Shown piece by piece: positions 8,178 through 17,185 of a stretch of 64,000 nucleotides of DNA. The DNA comes from Anaeroglomus sp964630775 (GTDB lineage: Bacteria > Planctomycetota > Phycisphaerae > Sedimentisphaerales > Anaerohalosphaeraceae). The stretch covers positions 62,001-126,000 of the forward strand of contig CAZVYY010000007.1 in NCBI GenBank assembly GCA_964630775.1. Direction: 5' to 3'. Position 1 is the first letter of the stretch, and each line of letters opens with the position of its first letter. The notes under the pieces are model-generated. The model was given only the letters and a program-made list of their open reading frames with translations. It was not told where the DNA came from and searched no databases. Position numbers and translations under genes: made by a program.

Positions 8178-8786
8178 TTATTTCTTTCTTCGCAGAGCCG
8201 CAAATCCAAGGCCCAGCAAGGCCAGCGTCATTGGTTCCGGAACACAAATCGTGCTGACGGCAATCGAATCGATCGCAGCGGGGGCACCGGTCGCTTCCGG
8301 ATTGAATCCATAGCAAATCCGCTCCCAGTCGGGATTCGGTTCGAACTGCCAGACATCCACGCGCTTAGTCCAGCCATTGCCCAGATCAATATCTTCCGTA
8401 TATATCTTGGTAAAATCATCCCACTGGGCAGTCTTGACCCAATCCAGAACGATGGTGCCCTTGTAAACCAGTTCCACAAGAACCTCTTTGTATGGATTGG
8501 CAATCGGCTGATTGGGAATATCAATGGTAACACTGAACTTGGTGCCGGACCAGACGCCATTGGCCCAGACAAAATCAGGATTCATTCCATTGGAAATCTT
8601 TGCGACAGCATCACCGAATGGATTCTGATCAATTTCCGGGGCCGCAGGATTTACATCCGTGCCAAAATCCCACATTTGATAAGTCGTTCCCGGATCACCG
8701 ACGGACCAGGTGACCACGGATGCAACCGCGGTATTCCAGGCCAAGATCGAAAGACAGCATATTGCAAGTAAAGCAAAACGTTTCAT
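8178..8786 (-). CDS. PEP-CTERM exported protein, divergent member of a tandem family
   Basis: 202 residues: signal peptide (MKRFALLAICCLSILAW, cleaved near AVA-S), an exported beta-rich body, and a C-terminal PEP-CTERM tag (VPEPMTLALLGLGFAALRRKK: motif, hydrophobic helix, basic end) recognised by an exosortase. It shares the skeleton of the next three genes: W-S-V-G-D-P-G-T-T-Y-Q-M-W near the N-terminus, NPFGDA, an ELVYKG strand, a W/EPNP segment, and AIDSIAVSTICVPEP before the tag. It is the most divergent of the four. GGAGGTAAGGA precedes the ATG. Function unknown; extracellular or surface location is inferred. No exosortase gene lies in the window. Confidence 0.85.
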   Translation of the reverse strand: MKRFALLAICCLSILAWNTAVASVVTWSVGDPGTTYQMWDFGTDVNPAAPEIDQNPFGDAVAKISNGMNPDFVWANGVWSGTKFSVTIDIPNQPIANPYKEVLVELVYKGTIVLDWVKTAQWDDFTKIYTEDIDLGNGWTKRVDVWQFEPNPDWERICYGFNPEATGAPAAIDSIAVSTICVPEPMTLALLGLGFAALRRKK

Positions 8787-8860
8787 CGTTCCTTACCTCC
8801 ACTTCCCCAGGTTAATAAGTCTATCCATTACTCTGCTCATCTATAGCATCAGTAATTCTA

Positions 8861-9517
8861 TTAATTGCGTTTTCTGAACAGCCGAAGAGCACCCAGCCCC
8901 AGCCCGGCAATCAGCATTGACGCCGGCTCAGGAATGGTGCACAGGGTATCAATCGATACGGAATCCAGAAAGCCGCCCGTACCCCACAGACCAAACGAAA
9001 ACCATTCCATGTTCGGATTGGGTTTGATCGTCCAGCCAATCGTCATGACATGCCAGCCATCCGCGGTCAGGGTGTCATTCAGATATGTCTGTTCGACCTG
9101 ATAATTGTTTCCGGCCGGAGACACTTCCGGCATCAGCATATCCACCATTTTATACTTGATTTCAAACCAGACATACTTGACCGGATTGGGTTCCTGGGTG
9201 TTTGGGATCTGTATGAGAGCCATCACGGGATCGCCCATCCACACACCGCTTTTCCACTGGAACGGAACACTGCCGTTTTCGCCTGTGAAATTAATCACCG
9301 GCCCGAACATAGTCGGATCGTTGGGATTGCCATAAGGATTATAATAATTGTCCGGCACGGACGGATTGTTGCCATTTTCAAATGTCCACTCCTGCCAGGT
9401 GCTTCCTGCAGCTCCCCGCTGCCAGGTCATCTGCCCTTGTTCAATATAAGACGGCAAGGCGCTGCAAATCGACGAAAAGACCCCCACCACCGCCAGAACC
9501 AACACGCTCTTTCTCAT
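8861..9517 (-). CDS. PEP-CTERM exported protein, tandem family member 2
   Basis: 218 residues from the ATG at 9515-9517; GGAGG lies 8 bases upstream, and the earlier in-frame ATG sits inside that ribosome-binding site. Signal peptide about 1-20. The family core is clear: GAAGSTWQEWTFENG, YYNPYGNPNDP, a YVWFEIKYK strand, DGWHVMTIGWTIKPNPN and SVSIDTLCTIPEP. The tag IPEPASMLIAGLGLGALRLF ends in basic residues. No catalytic motif is seen. It is separated from its neighbours by 74 and 63 bases and is probably co-transcribed with them. Confidence 0.87.
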   Translation of the reverse strand: MRKSVLVLAVVGVFSSICSALPSYIEQGQMTWQRGAAGSTWQEWTFENGNNPSVPDNYYNPYGNPNDPTMFGPVINFTGENGSVPFQWKSGVWMGDPVMALIQIPNTQEPNPVKYVWFEIKYKMVDMLMPEVSPAGNNYQVEQTYLNDTLTADGWHVMTIGWTIKPNPNMEWFSFGLWGTGGFLDSVSIDTLCTIPEPASMLIAGLGLGALRLFRKRN

Positions 9518-9580
9518 CACTTTTTCCTCCATTGACTCTTTGAATAATTGATTCGCAACTGAACACGTCCTCTATTTTTT

Positions 9581-10228
9581 TTAGGAACCAAACCGCCTGC
9601 GAAGAATGCCGACCACACTGACACCCAATCCTGTCAACAGAATTGCACCCGGTGCCGGAACGGCACACAGGGTATCAATTGCTATTGAATCAACTGACAA
9701 TGTAACAGCTGATTTGCCAGCCAGAGTAAATGTAAAATATTCCTGCTCTGGATTGGGTTTTATCGTCCATCCGACGGTCATCACTTTCCATCCATCGGTC
9801 CGGTCAGTGACCCTGGAGTAAATGTTCGTGACAACATAATTTCCGTTTTCGCCATCTTTAAAAACAGACACTGCCGGAGTAATCTCCACATTAGACTGGT
9901 ACACCATTTCAAACCAAATGGTCTTGACAGCGTTTTGCTCCGGGTTGTTGGGCACAAATATCGATGAGAATAATTGGGTACCCACCCACTGTCCATTGTC
10001 CAGCTTAATATTATTTCCCGTAAAGTCTGCTGTCGGATCACCATAAGGATTGTAACAGTTTTCGGGGGCATAGGGATTTGCAATTTGAGAAAAATCCCAT
10101 TCCTGCCACGTGCTGCCGACCGCTCCTCGATCCCAAGTCATCAAACTGCCGATATAAGTCGGCTCCGCCTGTGCAATTGCACATACACATAAAATCGCTA
10201 AAACCATCTTCACAAGAGTTTTCTCCAT
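9581..10228 (-). CDS. VPAPG-tailed exported protein, tandem family member 3
   Basis: 215 residues with a signal peptide (cleavage near AQA-E). Same core as member 2: RGAVGSTWQEWDFSQ, CYNPYGDP, KTIWFEMVYQ, DGWKVMTVGWTIKPNPEQ and VDSIAIDTLCAVPAPG. The tail VPAPGAILLTGLGVSVVGIL followed by RRR is a PEP-CTERM variant with proline-alanine-proline-glycine instead of PEP. GAGGTGAGAC precedes the ATG. The strong conservation of the Trp-rich motifs with variable loops suggests a common beta-sandwich, possibly carbohydrate-binding; that is inference. Confidence 0.87.
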   Translation of the reverse strand: MEKTLVKMVLAILCVCAIAQAEPTYIGSLMTWDRGAVGSTWQEWDFSQIANPYAPENCYNPYGDPTADFTGNNIKLDNGQWVGTQLFSSIFVPNNPEQNAVKTIWFEMVYQSNVEITPAVSVFKDGENGNYVVTNIYSRVTDRTDGWKVMTVGWTIKPNPEQEYFTFTLAGKSAVTLSVDSIAIDTLCAVPAPGAILLTGLGVSVVGILRRRFGS

Positions 10229-10457
10229 GTCTCACCTCACAAATATATATTCTGTTTTCTCCACTAAATACGTATACACCGAATCCCCTCAGAATCCAGC
10301 ACACTATGATTATATAGAAACGCCCTTACTGAGTCAACCTAAAAGTCTTACCGGCAAGAAATTAGGGGAAAATACGGATACGAAATCCGTGTTATTTTAT
10401 CACTAATCGGCCTTGTAAAAGAATTATTAATATATATTATCGATTATTAAGACTCGA

Positions 10458-11138
10458 TTAATATTTCCGCCGGAAATACCCAACAATCACTGCTCCCAAA
10501 CCACCCAAAACCACCGCACCGGGGGCAGGAACTACATTGGAGAGAGTATCGATAGAGATTGATTGAATGGCAGCCGTGTCACCAAAAAGGTAAAAGGTGA
10601 ACCATTCTGTTGAAGGACTTGGCTTGACTGTCCACCCCAAGGTCATCACTTTCCATCCGGCCGCAGGACTGAGGATATCTTCATATAACAGATCCACACC
10701 ATCTGTTATTGGAGTATCGTTTGTATCCAGACCTGTTGAAAGTAATAGATCTTCCGGCTCGTTATCAAGATTATCAATATCATCAACGAAATACTGGATA
10801 CTGCCTTGATATACCACCTCAAACCAGATTGTTTTTTGTGACGATTCAACGTTTGGAACAGAGATATTGAATCCCAATCCGCCACATTCTGTTACATAAG
10901 CAATAAGGTTATTTTGCACATATGGATTATAATAGCCCGACGGAGCAAGGAAGCCTTCTTCCTTTATGTCAGTCCAATCCTGCCAAGTACTGCCGGGGGC
11001 ACCTAAGTTCCATTGGGTGTACCCATCAAAGCCCACCACGTTGCCATTAAGATATGAGGGATTAACTGTTCTTGCGGCGAAAGAAAGACTTGAGACCATG
11101 ACCCCTAACAACACAATTCCGACCCACTTGGTATTCAT
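10458..11138 (-). CDS. VPAPG-tailed exported protein, tandem family member 4
   Basis: 226 residues, first gene of the tandem array. Signal peptide about 1-22 (SSLSFAA-R). Core motifs: GAPGSTWQDWTDIK, YYNPYVQNN, KTIWFEVVYQGSIQYF, AGWKVMTLGWTVKPSPS, WFTFYLFG and SISIDTLSNVVPAPG, then the hydrophobic tail and RRKY. An acidic insertion (DDIDNLDNEPEDLLL) is unique to this copy. AGGAGGG precedes the ATG. The gap to member 3 is 229 bases and AT-rich, so member 3 could have its own promoter. It differs from member 3 throughout, so the duplication is not recent. Confidence 0.87.
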   Translation of the reverse strand: MNTKWVGIVLLGVMVSSLSFAARTVNPSYLNGNVVGFDGYTQWNLGAPGSTWQDWTDIKEEGFLAPSGYYNPYVQNNLIAYVTECGGLGFNISVPNVESSQKTIWFEVVYQGSIQYFVDDIDNLDNEPEDLLLSTGLDTNDTPITDGVDLLYEDILSPAAGWKVMTLGWTVKPSPSTEWFTFYLFGDTAAIQSISIDTLSNVVPAPGAVVLGGLGAVIVGYFRRKY

Positions 11139-11228
11139 TTCGATACCCTCCTAAAAATGTTGTTTTTCTGCTTATTTGACCTACTTGTAATTTTTATATT
11201 ACAAAGCTGTGAACTTAGTCAAGATAAT

Positions 11229-11948
11229 TTATGGTTTTTCTTTCGAAAGTCCCAGTTCGACCATCACTTTTTGCAGGTCGTCCCAGACACGTTTTCGGTT
11301 GTCGGGAGTATAGTTTCGCAAGAGATAGGCGGGGTGGTAAGTCGGCATGAGCTTGGCTGGAGGGATTTCATCGGAAAAGACATATTCATGGAACTGGCCG
11401 CGTAATTGGCCAATCGGCCTGTCGGTGTCCAGAAGTGTTTTGGCAGCGTGGGCGCCGAGGGCTACAATGATTTCCGGACGAATGGCCTCCAGTTGCTTTT
11501 TTAAATAAGGCATGCAGTTGTAAATCTCATCCGGTTTGGGATCGCGGTTTTCCGGCGGACGGCATTTAAGTGTATTGCAGATAAAGACATCCTGCCGCTG
11601 CAGGCCCATTGCGTTAATCATTTTTTCCAGCAGCTGCCCTGCCCTGCCGACAAACGGCAGGCCCTGCTGGTCTTCGTCGGCTCCCGGAGCTTCACCTACA
11701 AAGACGAGTCGTGCGGTCGGGTTTCCATCGCCGGGGACGGCATTAAGCCGGGTGGAGCCGATTTCACATTTACGACAAGCTCGAACCTTTTTTGCAATCG
11801 CGTCCAACGCAACCTGAGCATCCACACCTGCACCAACCGTCTGGGCTGGGGCGGCTGCAACCGCTTTCTTTTTTGTTTTCAAAGCGAAATCCCCGGTAAA
11901 AAATTGTTCCATTTCGACCAACTGGCCGGCTATTTTTTTCGGATCCAC
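11229..11948 (-). CDS. Family-4 uracil-DNA glycosylase (iron-sulfur type)
   Basis: Removes uracil from DNA as the first step of base-excision repair. 239 residues. The four cysteines that hold the [4Fe-4S] cluster in family 4 enzymes are visible as C58, C61, C129 and C145. The active-site motif GEAPGADED is at 85-93 and the uracil pocket LPFVGRAGQLLEKM follows at about 97-110. The second catalytic motif HPAYLLRN lies near the C-terminus. The ~50-residue N-terminal extension is Lys/Ala-rich and low complexity, as in many family members. The start is GTG (11946-11948) with AGGAAA upstream. It follows the PEP-synthase-like gene in the same direction with an 80-base gap. Confidence 0.93.
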   Translation of the reverse strand: MDPKKIAGQLVEMEQFFTGDFALKTKKKAVAAAPAQTVGAGVDAQVALDAIAKKVRACRKCEIGSTRLNAVPGDGNPTARLVFVGEAPGADEDQQGLPFVGRAGQLLEKMINAMGLQRQDVFICNTLKCRPPENRDPKPDEIYNCMPYLKKQLEAIRPEIIVALGAHAAKTLLDTDRPIGQLRGQFHEYVFSDEIPPAKLMPTYHPAYLLRNYTPDNRKRVWDDLQKVMVELGLSKEKP

Positions 11949-12028
11949 ATTTATTTCCTGTCAAATCCCGCAGGCTCTCATGCATTTGCCGCGGCCAATC
12001 CGGACCGCGGGCTAAATTTCGGCATAGT

Positions 12029-14623
12029 TTACGCGGTTTTGAAGAAACATACAAGCTTCTGACTTAAAACATCCGCCATCAGCATCAGATTCTGGTTGCG
12101 GGTATCATAGACATACACCACATTCTGATATTTCTGGGCGTCGGGGAGCAGTTCCCGCAGCAGGCTTTCGCGGCTTTCCAGAAGGTGTTTATGCAGCACC
12201 ACGCCCGGCTTCTCGCAGAACAGGGCGACATAGAAAATCTCCTCTTCCACAAGATCCTGGAAGAAATGACTGCCATAGGACAACTCGGGCATCAGGTTGC
12301 CGCCGGGGTAAGATATTTCGCACAAGACCGACATCTGGCTGATTTCAGAGAATCGGACGGGCACACCCAGCGATGGAGTAGAAGTCCCCCACCGCCCCGG
12401 CCCCATTAAAAGTGTCGTATCTTTATCGCGATTGCATATCTGCCGGTTGAGTTTGCCGACCAGGCGTGCGACATCATATTTTTCCTGCTGGGAAAGCTCG
12501 ATATAAGCCGACGGGTCAATCAGGATAATCCGGTCAATCGGCTGGGCGATACAGCCGCCCATAAATCCGCCCTGACTCTGGAACAAAATCTGCTTGGCCG
12601 GCAGGGTTTCCGGAATCTGGACCCTGGCTCCGAATCCCCGGGTCTGCAGGGGACGGCATTGCAGCAGATTCAACTGGGCGGGGCGGTCAATCGCCTGATT
12701 GTAGGTAAACTCGATATCCACGGGGTAATCGTAAATCCTCTGCAGGGTATCCATCAGCCGCCGCATCAGGGGAACAAAATCCGTCTCGGTCAGCAGCCGG
12801 TCAAAGGTCATAATCCACGATGGCGGCCCTTCCATTTCGAGCTGCTTCATGCGTCGGGCAGCGTCTTCATCCTCGATGGCAAACAAATCCACGTTCCAGT
12901 CGGGTTTTTCGGCCAGATAACGATTGATGGAAATCGGCTCGAGTGTATTCTGCGGGATATTCAGGACATCCATAAAACGCTGGGAGAACTGGCGAATATT
13001 GTCCATGCACGATTGCGGCCGCAGCAGCGGATAATCCATCGCTACCAGTCGGGGGTAATCATCGTCGGGCCGATCCACGGCACGCGTACCCAGGCCGGCG
13101 ACAATTCGCAGCATTCCGGCGGCCGGGTCCAGGTCCTTGTTCCATACGAAGGTGTTATACGAAACCCCGACGCCCGCCATATCCGGATAGAAATACGGGC
13201 CGTGATGGGTACCCGAAACACGCTGAACCAGCAGCGCCATCTGTTCGTCCAGTTGATCCAGCCCCCGCTGAAGGCGATAGGTCAGGGCATCTTCGCTCAT
13301 GGTACTGGCGTAAATGGTTCGTACGGCATTTTCAAACTGCTCATAACGGTCTTCGGGGTCGCCCTGATTGACCAGAAACAGGCTTTCATATTTGCCGGCG
13401 AATGCATTACCAAAGCTGTCTTCCAGAAGACTGCTGGAACGAATGATAATCGGGGACTGGCCGAAGTATTCAATCATTTCCTGAAATTGTTCGCGGAGTT
13501 CGTTGGAGAACTTGCCTTTGCGCAATCCCTGAGCCAGCGGTTCGGCCTTTGTAAAATAACCTTCCTGTGTTTTTTGCTCCATGCGGAGTTTCCAGAGGCC
13601 GTTCTGCACGATATAGGAATGAAAAATATCCGAGCCGATATAAAACGAGTCATGCTTTTCGAGCCGCTGACGCCAGTCGAAATCCGTATCCTGATGAAGA
13701 ATCTTGCGGGCCAGCAGCATACCCACGGCCTTGCCGCCGATGTAGCCTGTGCCGATCAGCCGGGCCTTGACATCCAGCAAATCCCGCAGCGAAAAATAGC
13801 GTTTGACCAGCGTAAGCATCCGGTCTTCACGGCACATCATAATACGGCACAGTTTATCAACCGCCTGCTCCTGCTGAGTCTGCATGGTCGGGTCATTAAG
13901 CATTTCCTCGGCCTGCAAAAACAGTTGATCCCAGTAATCCAGCTTGCGCCGGGTTGCGGCCCGGGCCTGGTCGGAGATATAGGAAAACAAGCGAGCCGCA
14001 TCGACACTGTTGGTCACCGGCGTCATGCGGTCCTGCTCGTCTCGATGAGGTAAAAACATCGTCGGTGAATAACGGTTCCAGACCTTCAGCGGATGAATAT
14101 AGACTGTGCCCTCGATATGATAGACATCCAGCAGCAACTGGGTTGTGCCGCGAATGCGGGCGACGGTCTGAAACGAGTGATAATTCCGCAGCAGGGCAAA
14201 ATAGGCAATGGTATCCAGTTCATACAGATAAGGGCAGGTAACCATGAAGAAATTGCCAACCATCAGGTCCGTCGCCCAGGACGTCAGCAGGTCCGACAGG
14301 CTGTCAAAGACATAAAAGGCACCTTTGCCCTGCTGCGAGATAATGGTATGAACCTGGGTGGAAAACGTCTCAAATCCGGTATCTGCATCCAGCTCAAGGA
14401 TGGTCAGGCCCGGCTGCGGTTCAAGGAGCGGTTCATGCTGGGCAAACCGCACGTAAATCATCTTGCGGTGTTCCCGGATGGCCCGCTGCACATAAGGGAT
14501 TACAAGCTGCTTGTACTGGATGAGGTCATCGACCTGCCAGACAACGTTATCGCCGTACTGAAACCGGCCCAGCATTTCATCCAAATGATTCAGTCCGGAA
14601 CTGGGATAGGGAAATCGATCCAT
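12029..14623 (-). CDS. PEP-synthase-like ATP-grasp protein fused to a degenerate KaiC/RecA-like domain
   Basis: 864 residues. Residues 1-200 resemble a KaiC/RadA-type fold (SGLNHLDEMLGRFQYGDN, a Walker-B-like GAFYVFDSLSDLL near 103-115), but the P-loop GxxxxGKT is replaced by a sequence without the lysine-threonine pair. Residues ~290-650 are the ATP-binding domain of PEP synthase/pyruvate phosphate dikinase: GGKAVGMLLAR, IIIRSSSLLEDSFGNAFAGKY, a long helical middle, and NLLQCRPLQTR at its end. The swivelling phosphohistidine domain (TSHxA) and the PEP-binding barrel are absent. In their place is a ~200-residue C-terminal domain with LLMGPGRWGTSTPSLGVPV. The product may be a kinase or ligase acting on an unknown partner. 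Similar fusions occur in planctomycetes and deltaproteobacteria; the reaction is not known to me. Confidence 0.8.
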   Translation of the reverse strand: MDRFPYPSSGLNHLDEMLGRFQYGDNVVWQVDDLIQYKQLVIPYVQRAIREHRKMIYVRFAQHEPLLEPQPGLTILELDADTGFETFSTQVHTIISQQGKGAFYVFDSLSDLLTSWATDLMVGNFFMVTCPYLYELDTIAYFALLRNYHSFQTVARIRGTTQLLLDVYHIEGTVYIHPLKVWNRYSPTMFLPHRDEQDRMTPVTNSVDAARLFSYISDQARAATRRKLDYWDQLFLQAEEMLNDPTMQTQQEQAVDKLCRIMMCREDRMLTLVKRYFSLRDLLDVKARLIGTGYIGGKAVGMLLARKILHQDTDFDWRQRLEKHDSFYIGSDIFHSYIVQNGLWKLRMEQKTQEGYFTKAEPLAQGLRKGKFSNELREQFQEMIEYFGQSPIIIRSSSLLEDSFGNAFAGKYESLFLVNQGDPEDRYEQFENAVRTIYASTMSEDALTYRLQRGLDQLDEQMALLVQRVSGTHHGPYFYPDMAGVGVSYNTFVWNKDLDPAAGMLRIVAGLGTRAVDRPDDDYPRLVAMDYPLLRPQSCMDNIRQFSQRFMDVLNIPQNTLEPISINRYLAEKPDWNVDLFAIEDEDAARRMKQLEMEGPPSWIMTFDRLLTETDFVPLMRRLMDTLQRIYDYPVDIEFTYNQAIDRPAQLNLLQCRPLQTRGFGARVQIPETLPAKQILFQSQGGFMGGCIAQPIDRIILIDPSAYIELSQQEKYDVARLVGKLNRQICNRDKDTTLLMGPGRWGTSTPSLGVPVRFSEISQMSVLCEISYPGGNLMPELSYGSHFFQDLVEEEIFYVALFCEKPGVVLHKHLLESRESLLRELLPDAQKYQNVVYVYDTRNQNLMLMADVLSQKLVCFFKTA

Positions 14624-14680
14624 ACTGTAGTCCCCGCAAGGGTTTTATTGGCATCGTCATTGATTCTGTTCAGCGGTTAT

Positions 14681-14716
14681 AATAAAGAATCCCCTTACCA
14701 TGCGGCAAGGGGATTC
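14681..14716 (-). terminator. Rho-independent terminator of gdhA
   Basis: On the minus strand GAATCCCCTTGCC pairs with GGTAAGGGGATTC (one G-U pair) around a GCAT loop and is followed by TTTATT. It lies about 42 bases after the gdhA stop and 63 bases before the next minus-strand gene. Confidence 0.85.
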
Positions 14717-14758
14717 CTGGAAATTTCAACAAATTAATGGTGTATCTGTGAAGTCGGA

Positions 14759-16099
14759 TTAGACAACACCCTGAGCCATCATGGCCTTGGCGACTTTCAG
14801 GAAGCCGGCAATATTGGCACCGGCCACGAGGTTGCCTTTGGCGCCGTAGGCATCGGATGCCTTGACGCACTGATCATAGATGGCGTTCATAATCATCTTC
14901 AGGCGGGTATCGACCTCGTCAAAGGTCCAGCTCAACCGCATGGAGTTCTGGCACATTTCCAGAGCACTGGTGGCCACACCGCCGGCATTGGCCGCTTTGG
15001 CCGGGCCGAAGGACACGCCGTTATCGAGGAAAACTTCAATCGCTTCGGGGGTTGAGGGCATGTTGGCACCTTCGCCGACGGCGATGCATTTATTCTTGAC
15101 CAGGGCCTTGGCGCCGGCTTCATCCAGTTCGTTCTGGGTGGCCGACGGCAATGCGATATCGCACGGGACGGTCCAGATGCCATGCCAGTTATCAAAGTAC
15201 TGGGCACCCTTGCGTTCATCGGCATACTGTTTGATGCGGCCGCGTTCGACTTCTTTGATGCGTTTGACCAACTGCAGGTCCACGCCGGCTTCATCCACGA
15301 TATAGCCGTTGCTGTCGGACATCGCAATTACTTTAGCACCCAGTTCGGTGGCCTTCTGATGGGCATAAATGGCCACATTGCCGGAGCCTGAGACAACCAC
15401 TTTCTTGCCTTTCCAGTCGGTACCGCGATCCTGCAGCATACGGGTGACAAAATACACCAGGCCGTAACCGGTGGCTTCGGTGCGCACCAGGGAGCCGCCG
15501 AAATCCAGGCCCTTGCCGGTCAGCACGCCGGTAAAGACATTGGCGAGCTTTTTGTACTGGCCGAACATGTAGCCGACTTCTCTGCCGCCGACGCCGATAT
15601 CGCCGGCCGGGACATCCGTATCGGCACCGATATGACGAAACAGTTCACTCATAAATGCCTGACAGAACCGCATGACTTCAGTGTCGGATTTGCCTTTGGG
15701 ATCAAAATCGCTGCCGCCCTTGCCGCCGCCGATGGGGGTGGTGGTCAGAGCATTTTTGAAAATCTGTTCGAAACCGAGGAATTTAATAATGCCAAGATAA
15801 ACCGAAGGATGGAAACGAATGCCGCCTTTATATGGCCCGATGGCACTGTTGAACTGAACGCGGAAACCGCGATTGATCTGCACCTGGCCTTTGTCGTCAA
15901 TCCAGGGAACACGGAACATAATCTGCCGTTCCGGCTCGACAATACGTTCCAGGACTTTGGCTTTGGCAAATTCAGGATTCTTGTCAATCACCGGCTGAAT
16001 GGTCTCTGCGACCTCACGGACAGCCTGATGGAACTCGACTTCTCCCGGGTTGCGGGAAATCACCTGTTCCATGATACTGTTGACGTACTGTTTGGACAT
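14759..16099 (-). CDS. gdhA: Glutamate dehydrogenase, probably NADP-dependent
   Basis: Interconverts 2-oxoglutarate plus ammonia and glutamate; in this 446-residue subfamily (E. coli GdhA type) the role is usually ammonia assimilation with NADPH. Visible: NRGFRVQFNSAIGPYKGGIRF, the catalytic-lysine motif PIGGGKGGSDFDPKGKS near 122-138, PAGDIGVGGREVGYM, and the Rossmann segment VVSGSGNVAIYAHQKA near 236-251. The C-terminal part has EGANMPSTPEAIE. AGGAAC precedes the ATG. A LysR-type regulator is divergent from it, with a palindrome in the 195-base shared gap, which suggests it controls gdhA. Confidence 0.96.
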   Translation of the reverse strand: MSKQYVNSIMEQVISRNPGEVEFHQAVREVAETIQPVIDKNPEFAKAKVLERIVEPERQIMFRVPWIDDKGQVQINRGFRVQFNSAIGPYKGGIRFHPSVYLGIIKFLGFEQIFKNALTTTPIGGGKGGSDFDPKGKSDTEVMRFCQAFMSELFRHIGADTDVPAGDIGVGGREVGYMFGQYKKLANVFTGVLTGKGLDFGGSLVRTEATGYGLVYFVTRMLQDRGTDWKGKKVVVSGSGNVAIYAHQKATELGAKVIAMSDSNGYIVDEAGVDLQLVKRIKEVERGRIKQYADERKGAQYFDNWHGIWTVPCDIALPSATQNELDEAGAKALVKNKCIAVGEGANMPSTPEAIEVFLDNGVSFGPAKAANAGGVATSALEMCQNSMRLSWTFDEVDTRLKMIMNAIYDQCVKASDAYGAKGNLVAGANIAGFLKVAKAMMAQGVV

Positions 16100-16153
16100 G
16101 TTTTTGTTCCTTTCGACAATCAGGTTTTGGGTTCTTGCGTTTTATTTTTCAGC

Positions 16154-16183
16154 ATTTGCAGCACCCTCGCGGTGCCTGCAAAT
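16154..16183. promoter_or_regulatory. Hairpin in the gdhA leader
   Basis: ATTTGCAGCACC (16154-16165) pairs with GGTGCCTGCAAAT (16171-16183) with one bulged base. It lies about 55 bases upstream of the gdhA start and would be in its leader RNA. There is no T-run in the gdhA direction, so it is not a classical terminator. Confidence 0.5.
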
Positions 16184-16218
16184 CATCGTTCACATGGATT
16201 GAAACTAATACTTTACAA

Positions 16219-16239
16219 ATTATAAATTCTACTTATAAT
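16219..16239. promoter_or_regulatory. Candidate LysR operator between gdhA and its divergent regulator
   Basis: ATTATAA, a 7-base spacer and TTATAAT form a perfect 7-bp dyad that includes the AT-rich inverted-repeat form usual for LysR sites. It sits 56 bases before the LysR start and about 120 bases before gdhA. Confidence 0.5.
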
Positions 16240-16294
16240 AGATTGCATGAATAACGCAAATAAACTCCTGTAATACTTACCATAAGATATATTA

Positions 16295-17185
16295 ATGAAC
16301 CTTGAAACGGCCAAATTATTCTGCGATTTAGTGGAATTGAAGAACTTTTCTCGGGCTGCCGAGCTGCACGGTGTCAGTCAGTCTGCGGTGTCACAACAAA
16401 TTGCCCAGATTGAAATGGACCATAAAATTCAGCTCTTTGATCGAAAAAAACGACCTGTTGAGTTGACAACTTCAGGGGAGCTGTTCTATCGTGCCTGCAA
16501 GGACATTCTGGAGCGGTATAATCGATTGAGCAATGAGCTGGCCCAGTTGAATCAGACCACCTGTTCGATCCATCTGGCCGCGATTTTCAGCATCGGGATG
16601 CACACTCTTCAGCCTTATATCAAGAAATTCATGGCCATTTATCCGGATGTCAATTTATCCATTGAATATGACAATGCCAAGGAAATTTATGAAAAACTGC
16701 TCCGGGGCAGTATTGATATTGGTGTCGTAGCTCTGCCGCGCAGAGACCGAAATATCCAGAATTTTCCATTTGAAAATGAGCCGCTGCTGCTGGTTTGCTC
16801 GCCGGATCATCCATTCGCTTCGGAAACCGAAGTGGAAATCCATCGTCTCCAGGGGGAAAAATTCATCGCTTTTGCGTCGGATGTGCCGACCCGCAGCCTG
16901 ATTGACTCGATTTTAACCCGTTACGGCATTAATGTCCGGGTGATTATGGAGTTTGATAACATAGAAACCATCAAGCGTGCTGTGGAGATCAATTCCGGCA
17001 TCAGCATTTTACCTAAATCCTCTCTGCGTATGGAGTTATCCGGCGGCTCACTAAAAGCCATCCCCTTTGCCAATGAAACGTTTTACCGCCCCACCGGCAT
17101 CATCGTTCGTAAAGATCGAACCCTGAGCAAGGCCGCACGGTATCTGATTGAGCTGATGCGAAAGGACTTTGAGGCGGATGTATGA
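16295..17185 (+). CDS. LysR-family transcriptional regulator
   Basis: 296 residues, normal length. Winged helix-turn-helix at 1-60 (ETAKLFCDLVELKNFSRAA, VSQSAVSQQIAQIE), linker helix, then the periplasmic-binding-like effector domain from about 90 (GSIDIGVVALPRRD, SGISILPKSSLR). The start ATG at 16295 has only a weak ribosome-binding site. Divergent from gdhA, so control of nitrogen assimilation is plausible (inference). It also heads a string of four genes joined by overlaps: its TGA overlaps the ATG of the HAD gene (ATGA at 17182). Confidence 0.9.
   Translation: MNLETAKLFCDLVELKNFSRAAELHGVSQSAVSQQIAQIEMDHKIQLFDRKKRPVELTTSGELFYRACKDILERYNRLSNELAQLNQTTCSIHLAAIFSIGMHTLQPYIKKFMAIYPDVNLSIEYDNAKEIYEKLLRGSIDIGVVALPRRDRNIQNFPFENEPLLLVCSPDHPFASETEVEIHRLQGEKFIAFASDVPTRSLIDSILTRYGINVRVIMEFDNIETIKRAVEINSGISILPKSSLRMELSGGSLKAIPFANETFYRPTGIIVRKDRTLSKAARYLIELMRKDFEADV

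Noticed and set aside
12659..14053. 464-codon plus-strand frame inside the PEP-synthase-like gene
   Set aside because: Antisense shadow. The minus-strand gene has clear PPDK motifs throughout.
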